Assembly (NCBI RefSeq): GCF_007431345.1
Contig: NZ_CP041730.1
Location: 3,782,001-3,846,000 of the forward strand
Reading direction: 5' to 3'
DNA: 64,000 nucleotides
From: Chitinimonas arctica
GTDB taxonomy: Bacteria > Pseudomonadota > Gammaproteobacteria > Burkholderiales > Chitinimonadaceae
Made by a program: the position numbers and the translations under genes. Below are positions 59,272 to 64,000 of the stretch, one piece after another (positions within the stretch are counted from its first letter, which is position 1; the number at the start of each line of letters is the position of its first letter). The notes below the pieces were generated by a model. That model was not told the origin of the DNA, searched no databases, and saw only the letters and a program-made list of their open reading frames with translations.

Positions 59272-62200
59272 TTAGCCTCCCATCGGGTAGACCAGCACGG
59301 TCATCTCGCCCGCCACAGGTAGCTGCGTGGGCGCCAGCGGGATGTCCTGGCCCACTTCCCCGTTCAGCGCCAGCGAGACGATGGCCACGACACCGGCCTG
59401 GCCATGCAGAAAGCGGCTGACCTGGGCGGCCTGCACCGGTTCGCCGAAGGGCCAGCCCAGTCCGCCGGGCCCGCCGTTCACCGGCTGGAAGAAGGCCTGC
59501 AATTGCGCCGCCAGCTGCTGTTGCAGGGCATTGCGCTGGTCGGGCGGGATATCGACGGTCAGCTGCGCGACCACGGCAATCGGCAGGTAATCGGGCTCGA
59601 TGCAGGCGATGCGGCTGGCCAAGGGGGCCAGGCAACGGGCCCGCAGATAATCGGCTACCTGGTTTAGCAGCGCCGGCCCGCCATAGGGGCGTGCTACGGT
59701 CGAGAGCGCCAGTACCGCGACCACGATCCGCCCATCGGCCTGCAAGACCGCATTGGCCAGGCAGACGGCGGGGCTGGCGGCGCGCGCCAAGGTATCGAAG
59801 TCTTCCAGCTGTACCGCCCGCTGGTTGGCTTTTATCTGGGCGGGCGCCGCCCGGTCCAGGTCGGCCACGCTGTCGCCATCCACCCCGCCACGCGCGGGCG
59901 TCGGATTGACGACCGAGGCGATGCGGTCGAAACCGGGCCGCAATACGGTCAAGCGGCCGGCCACGACATTGCCTTGCTGGCCCTGGGTGTACTGATACGA
60001 GGCGGCAACGATATTGTTGAAGCCGCCGGGCGGGATCATCCCGTTCTGGCCGTCGCCGAAGGTGATCAGGCCATTCTTGTAATCCAGGGTATAGACCCGG
60101 TCGGTCGGTCCGCTGAAGGCGAAGGTTTCGACCTGCAGCCACAGTACCGGTGCGGCGGCACGCGAGGGTAAGGGGGTGGCGGCCGACAGCGAGAGCAGTC
60201 CCTGCTCGCCGTCGGCGCTGCCGAGCGCTTCCACGCCCGGTGGTTCGACCACCACCAGTGCCAGGCCGGCCAGCACCGGGGTATAGCCCAGTTGGAAGTG
60301 CTGGCTCGGCTGCTCATTGCTGGAACCGAGGATCTCGTCGACCACGCTGCTGCGATTGCCCGCCGTGACGGTATTGGGATAGATGCCGTAGGCCGCGACA
60401 TCCTGGCGCGGATAGGGGTTTTGCAGCCGGAACCAGAATGCGGTCTGCGAGTACAGCGTGACCGCTGGCTGATTGGCCGGCACGATCAGGCGGACGATGC
60501 CCGAACGGCTCAGGCCGGCGGTGCCGTCGTCGACCGATAGCGGCTGCCAGGCACTGCCGTCGTGGTATTGCCAGGGCAGGGGCGGGGCGGCGGCGGTGGA
60601 TTCGTCGACCAGGTCGAAGTACAGCGTCAGCGCCTGCCCCAGCGTGTACTTGGCGAAATCGGCCGGGGCGAATCCCAGGCAGCAATTGCTGTAGCGGTCC
60701 GCCAGCGGCTTGAATGGGCTGAACAGGAAGCGGCTCAAGCCGAAGGCGTTGTAGCACCATAGGTTTTTCGGCTGGGCTGCATAGCTGTAGCTCAGCTGCA
60801 GCGATTTGATATAGGGCGGTGCATAGCTGCTGGCGGTGTAGGTATACGAGAAGTTCACCCCCTCGACCTTGTTGAGATAGTCCGACACCGCCTTCTTCTG
60901 CGCGGCGGTGAGGATATCGTCGGGAACCGCATCGATGGCCTGATCGACGCCCTGGGTGGTGATCCCGCCGATCTCGCCGTAGCCGCCGGAGGCGATGACC
61001 ACCCGTATCCACAAGCCTTCGCCGCCGGCCACGGTGGTCGGGCTGATGGCCGGGCAGAGAAAGCGCACCCAGGTCGGGCCGGCCGGATTGTTGTAGCGCA
61101 ACTGGTCGGTGGTATCGACGAAGCGGTGGGCACTGACATCGGCCGGCGTGGCGTTGAAGGACTGCCAAGCGCCACCATCCCAATATTGCCAGTCCAGCGT
61201 GACCGGGTAGGCCGTGCTGACATCGCGCAGCGTGAAATCCAGGGTGATCTGGGCGCCCTCGCGGCCGAACAGACTGTCGGAGCGGATATAGAAGGCATCG
61301 TCGGTGGCCGGTGTTTCGCCGAAGGGGTAGGCACCATTGCGGATATCCAGCTGCACCTGGGCCGATGCGCTTTGCTGCGGCTGGATACCGCTACCTTGCA
61401 GGGTGCAGCGCAAGCCGGTAATCACCGGCAACTGGCTGGCCAGGGCACTGATCACGCGCACCAGCGGCGCCGGCTGCACCAGCAGCCAGTATTGCGGCGT
61501 CTGGTCGCCCGCTGCGGCCTGGTCGGCATCGAAACCCTGTACCCGGCCATCGGCCTGGTACAGCTCGGCTTGCAGTTCGGCGGTGGTAAGCGGGCCGGCG
61601 GTGGGTGCCTGCTCCAGCTCGACGGTCAGCGACAGCGCGTTGTTGGCCGCTGTCACGCTGGCCGCCAATGGTGCCAGCGCACCATCGGCCCAACGGTCGA
61701 AATAGGCAGGATTGAGGTGCTGGCCGGTGAATTCCAGCACGATACGCTGCAGCGAGGGATCGGGTTTGAACAGGTCCGGGTCGCCCAACATAAACCAGTG
61801 CGATAGCGGGACTTGTCCCTGCTCGCTGTCCTGGCTGGGGAACAGCGGCGCCGGTAGCCCCGCGGCCAGGCGCGGCAGGGCATTGATATAGCTGTCCTGC
61901 GCCGGCAGCATGGTAAGTACCGCGCTCAGTTGGGCCGGGACCACCAGCAGCGGCTGGTCGGTCTGGAAACGGATGCTTTGATCGTCGCTGGCCAGTATCG
62001 CGCTGTCGGTGGGAATCTCGCGCGGCGGCTGGTCGGCCTGCAAGGTGAAATGGATAGGCACCCGGGCCGCCAGCGGCGGCCGCAGATTCAGATTGAGGAA
62101 CTGGAAGAAGGCCAGCCGCCGTTGCCGGGGCAGCTGGTTTTCCATTTCGGCCAGATAAGCGGCCAGCAGCGAAAACAGCTTGAGCTGGACCAGGCCGGGG

Positions 62201-62334
62201 TCGTCGTTGACGGCCTGGGCATCCAGCACCGATGGCCAATAATTGCTCCAGCCGGGCGTGTAGGCGCGCGCCAGCGTCAAGGCTTGCTGGTAGAACTGCT
62301 CGGCGTTGCGGAAGTCGAGCGTGGGGTCGGTCAT
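59272..62334 (-). CDS. Large baseplate-J-like protein (Afp11-like)
   Basis: 1020 residues. The N-terminal part (1-110) contains FYQQALTLARAYTPGWSNYW and LKLFSLLAAYLAEMENQLPR, typical of the large eCIS baseplate protein. The C-terminal third shows the baseplate-J pattern: ITFGDGQNGMIPPGGFNNIV, NPTPARGGVDGDSVADLDRA APAQIKANQRAVQLEDFDTL A, then PDQRNALQQQLAAQLQAFFQ. It forms the wedge that surrounds the spike and initiates sheath contraction. The gene is intact and starts 30 bases after the coiled-coil gene. Confidence 0.88.
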   Translation of the reverse strand: MTDPTLDFRNAEQFYQQALTLARAYTPGWSNYWPSVLDAQAVNDDPGLVQLKLFSLLAAYLAEMENQLPRQRRLAFFQFLNLNLRPPLAARVPIHFTLQADQPPREIPTDSAILASDDQSIRFQTDQPLLVVPAQLSAVLTMLPAQDSYINALPRLAAGLPAPLFPSQDSEQGQVPLSHWFMLGDPDLFKPDPSLQRIVLEFTGQHLNPAYFDRWADGALAPLAASVTAANNALSLTVELEQAPTAGPLTTAELQAELYQADGRVQGFDADQAAAGDQTPQYWLLVQPAPLVRVISALASQLPVITGLRCTLQGSGIQPQQSASAQVQLDIRNGAYPFGETPATDDAFYIRSDSLFGREGAQITLDFTLRDVSTAYPVTLDWQYWDGGAWQSFNATPADVSAHRFVDTTDQLRYNNPAGPTWVRFLCPAISPTTVAGGEGLWIRVVIASGGYGEIGGITTQGVDQAIDAVPDDILTAAQKKAVSDYLNKVEGVNFSYTYTASSYAPPYIKSLQLSYSYAAQPKNLWCYNAFGLSRFLFSPFKPLADRYSNCCLGFAPADFAKYTLGQALTLYFDLVDESTAAAPPLPWQYHDGSAWQPLSVDDGTAGLSRSGIVRLIVPANQPAVTLYSQTAFWFRLQNPYPRQDVAAYGIYPNTVTAGNRSSVVDEILGSSNEQPSQHFQLGYTPVLAGLALVVVEPPGVEALGSADGEQGLLSLSAATPLPSRAAAPVLWLQVETFAFSGPTDRVYTLDYKNGLITFGDGQNGMIPPGGFNNIVAASYQYTQGQQGNVVAGRLTVLRPGFDRIASVVNPTPARGGVDGDSVADLDRAAPAQIKANQRAVQLEDFDTLARAASPAVCLANAVLQADGRIVVAVLALSTVARPYGGPALLNQVADYLRARCLAPLASRIACIEPDYLPIAVVAQLTVDIPPDQRNALQQQLAAQLQAFFQPVNGGPGGLGWPFGEPVQAAQVSRFLHGQAGVVAIVSLALNGEVGQDIPLAPTQLPVAGEMTVLVYPMGG

Positions 62335-62364
62335 GCGTGGCCGGCCTCGGTGGCAGGGTAGCGG

Positions 62365-62583
62365 CTAGGCCCCTTCATAAACCTGTTCCTCGCCCAGCAA
62401 TTCGTCCAGCACCTGGATGGCGCCGCCAATGCGCAGCATGGTCTGCTGCAGCTCGCGGCTACGCTGTTCCAGCGCGCGCAATTGCGCCTCGCCGGCCTGG
62501 TACTCCTGGCGCAGGTTTTCCAGCCGTTCCTTGAGCCGTTCGCGCGTACCGTCGCGTTGCTGAGGCAAGTCGCTTGCATTCAT
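62365..62583 (-). CDS. Small coiled-coil protein in the eCIS operon, 72 residues
   Basis: Starts MNASDLPQQRDGTRERLKER and continues as a long Leu/Glu/Gln-rich heptad pattern (LRALEQRSRELQQTM), ending LGEEQVYEGA. No membrane segment. Position between gp25 and the large baseplate gene suggests a small wedge or assembly factor; the family is not recognised. A longer overlapping frame on the same strand is Arg/Pro-rich and not credible. Confidence 0.65.
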   Translation of the reverse strand: MNASDLPQQRDGTRERLKERLENLRQEYQAGEAQLRALEQRSRELQQTMLRIGGAIQVLDELLGEEQVYEGA

Positions 62584-62597
62584 CACTGCATTCCTCG

Positions 62598-63001
62598 TTA
62601 TTTCAGATAGAAGGGGTAGACCAGGTTGTCCGGCCGGTTGCGGTCGCGTATCAGGTAATCGACCGCGATCTGCAGGCACTGCGGCAAGGCCGGCGCGATG
62701 GTGGTGTTGACGGCCAGCAATTGGATGCGTGGCTCCCAACGGTCCAGCGCCTGCTTGACGTACAGCTCGGCCAGGCTGCGGGTGGCGGCATTGCCGGCGG
62801 CAAATACCAGTTCGTTGATGCGGCAACCGAAGCCCGGCAGCATCACCCGCTCGCCCGGGGCGGTTTGCAGGATCAGCAAGATGGCCTGGCGGATATCGTC
62901 GGCATCGGCGGCGAACAGCACGCGGCCCCGCCGGTCCGTACCGGAAAGGCCCAGCCGCGTCCCAGGAAGTCGGCGCCGGTCGCATTGATATCCTGTGCCA
63001 T
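62598..63001 (-). CDS. gp25/GPW-type baseplate wedge protein (Afp9-like), frameshifted
   Basis: The initial frame from ATG 63001 gives MAQDINATGADFLGRGWAFP VRT, the conserved FLGxGWxFP start of gp25 proteins, then shifts at a run of four C on the plus strand (62926-62929). The remaining frame reads GRVLFAADADDIRQAILLIL and GERVMLPGFGCRINELVFAA (the MxPxFGC region). One added base in that run gives a full-length product of about 134 residues, as is usual for gp25. A GTG at 62921 would otherwise yield a truncated protein. Because gp25 is essential for baseplate assembly in known systems, a sequencing error is the simplest explanation, but loss of function cannot be excluded. Confidence 0.75.
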
Positions 63002-63003
63002 GG

Positions 63004-63417
63004 TCAGCCGATCAATACATTGGCGGTACCGGCCACCACTACCATCGGCAGCGGCGCTTGCGGGCCCGCCGGCGGCACGTCGTGGCAGGTTTCGCAGGGA
63101 TCGCCGGCCCGGGCGGCACCCTTGCCATTGATGCGTACGGTGGTGCTGGCCAGGAGGATCCGGCCCATATTGGTGGGCGGCGTCTGGAAGGTGCCGCTGG
63201 CGGGGATATGGGGCGGGATATTGATCGCCTGCGAGCCGCGCAAGGCGGCTGGCCGGCGGTTGACCAGCACATTCGAACTGGTATTGAGACTGATCTTGCC
63301 GTTGAACGGAAAGGGCTGCGGCGTCGGTACCGGCCCGCCCGGCGAGGGGACCAGCACGATATGGATATCGGCGGCATTGACGATGCTATCGCCAAGGCGG
63401 GCGGCGGGTTGTCCCAT
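63004..63417 (-). CDS. PAAR-domain spike tip protein (Afp10-like)
   Basis: 137 residues starting MGQPAARLGDSIVNAADIHI. It contains PFPFNGKISLNTSSNVLVNR RPAALRGSQ, LLASTTVRINGKGAARAGDP CETCHDV, the PAAR pattern (His/Cys ligands for a Zn or Fe atom in the cone tip) and a beta-prism end PMVVVAGTANVLIG. It sharpens the central spike of the injection system. Its stop lies two bases upstream of the gp25 start. Confidence 0.88.
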   Translation of the reverse strand: MGQPAARLGDSIVNAADIHIVLVPSPGGPVPTPQPFPFNGKISLNTSSNVLVNRRPAALRGSQAINIPPHIPASGTFQTPPTNMGRILLASTTVRINGKGAARAGDPCETCHDVPPAGPQAPLPMVVVAGTANVLIG

Positions 63418-63441
63418 GCGGTTTCCTTTACGAAAAGACGA

Positions 63442-64000
63442 TCAATTGAGTTCGATCATGGTTGCGCTCATCTTGATGTTCTGCCCGCCGTTGACCTGCA
63501 GGGTGGCGGCGGCCAGGTCCAGCTTGACCGTGCCGGCGGTATTGCGGATCACCACTTCGGCCGCCTGCAAGGTCAGGGTGCCGGTGGCGGTGACGCTGAT
63601 ATCGCCCTTGCTCTCCACCCGGATATGGTTGTTGGCGGTGTCGATCTGCACCTTGTTCTGCTTCTCGTCTATCAAGGTCAGCTGGCCGCTCTGGCTGTCG
63701 TCGAAAATCAGCTGCTTGCCCTGTCGGGTCTTGATCAGCCTGACGTCCTGCTGTTTTTCCGCGCCGACGACCGGCGGCTTGATCCCGCCGTTCCATAGCA
63801 GGCCCAATACATACGGTTGATCGATATCGCCGTCGGCGAAGGCGACCAGCACCGATTCGTCCTGATGGGGCAGGAAGAAGGCGCCGTAGTCCGGGCCGCC
63901 GTAAAAACTCATCACCTGCAACCAATCCGATTCGATCTGGTTGCCATCCACCTGGAAGATCACCGTGATGCGTCCCAGGCCCTTGGGGTCGTTGGTCTGC
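63442..64000 (-). CDS. VgrG-like central spike protein (Afp8-like), 5' end beyond window
   Basis: The visible C-terminal about 186 residues include NDPKGLGRITVIFQVDGNQI, SFYGGPDYGAFFLPHQDESV LVAF and QPYVLGLLWNGGIKPP, the gp5 OB-fold-type region of VgrG/baseplate-V proteins, then a triple-stranded beta-helix with VESKGDISVTATGTLTL. It forms the spike base onto which the PAAR tip docks. The 5' part of the gene and any sheath, tube or LysM genes lie beyond 64000. Confidence 0.88.
   Translation of the reverse strand, partial: QTNDPKGLGRITVIFQVDGNQIESDWLQVMSFYGGPDYGAFFLPHQDESVLVAFADGDIDQPYVLGLLWNGGIKPPVVGAEKQQDVRLIKTRQGKQLIFDDSQSGQLTLIDEKQNKVQIDTANNHIRVESKGDISVTATGTLTLQAAEVVIRNTAGTVKLDLAAATLQVNGGQNIKMSATMIELN

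Noticed and set aside
60314..61183. 289-residue minus-strand frame inside the large baseplate gene
   Set aside because: Shadow of the baseplate-J gene on the same strand; Arg-rich translation.
47011..64000. Possible type VI secretion system or prophage
   Set aside because: A VgrG-like spike and PAAR also occur in T6SS, but there are no TssJLM/ClpV-type genes; there are no capsid, terminase or portal genes. The AAA+ ATPase, DUF4157 link and tail-protein-I component fit eCIS better.

Overview
The window is GC-rich, densely packed Gram-negative DNA. The gene set (FabI, PurU, EtfBA with a long acyl-CoA dehydrogenase, type II secretion pseudopilins, TonB-ExbB-ExbD, FhaC/FHA-type two-partner secretion, RutE-like reductase) fits a betaproteobacterium, perhaps of the Chitinimonas/Neisseriales kind. 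That placement is inferred from protein style; no rRNA is present. One tRNA gene (Ser, anticodon TGA) is present.

Layout. (1) 1-5960 is a scarred accessory segment: a partial unknown gene, a C-terminal scrap of a short-chain dehydrogenase, a broken DUF1016/YhcG nuclease, a five-repeat lipoprotein gene frameshifted at a G7 tract, an EF-Tu-domain-III-like gene coupled to a frameshifted small gene, and a family of inverted repeats built on a CATAAAG(T/C)TGCC core. It ends at tRNA-Ser. (2) 6231-8805 holds a Bax-inhibitor-1 membrane protein, a RutE-like nitroreductase and an unknown membrane protein. (3) 8976-17519 is a two-partner secretion locus (TpsB, a 2051-residue TpsA with seven YDG repeats, and a FecR-domain protein). 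(4) 17536-27409 is mostly housekeeping: a class II glutamine amidotransferase, a FliD-like protein, FabI, a periplasmic binding protein, an acyl-CoA dehydrogenase, EtfAB, PurU and a lipoprotein. (5) 27461-32540 is a type II secretion block, gspF-(MazG-like)-gspGHIJK, followed by phosphomannomutase, a YheT-type hydrolase and a Fur-type tonB-exbB-exbD operon. (6) 37296-46858 is an effector-like island, AT-rich in parts: a degenerate PP2C-like protein, a protein with an internal duplication, an ArsR regulator, an amidohydrolase lipoprotein, a DUF4157-like HEXXH protein fused to a His-Me-finger nuclease, an RNase-inhibitor-type leucine-rich-repeat protein and a Nudix-like protein with a defective box. 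(7) 47011-64000 is the distal half of an extracellular contractile injection system (eCIS), all on the minus strand and tightly coupled: spike, PAAR tip, gp25, coiled-coil protein, baseplate-J protein, second baseplate protein, tail-protein-I-like protein, three modular fibre-type proteins, three putative Fe(II)-dependent hydroxylases, and the AAA+ ATPase. Sheath and tube genes must lie beyond 64000.

The most interesting proposal is that this eCIS operon carries its own hydroxylases (two paralogous HxD...H oxygenase-like proteins and one aspartyl/asparaginyl beta-hydroxylase-like protein) between the fibre genes and the assembly ATPase, with a candidate protease-nuclease cargo and several effector-like genes immediately downstream. 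At least four genes (about 4231, 5118, 51005 and 62928) need one indel in a short homopolymer to restore their frame. This points either to residual sequencing error or to real phase variation/decay, and affects how confidently the eCIS can be called functional.
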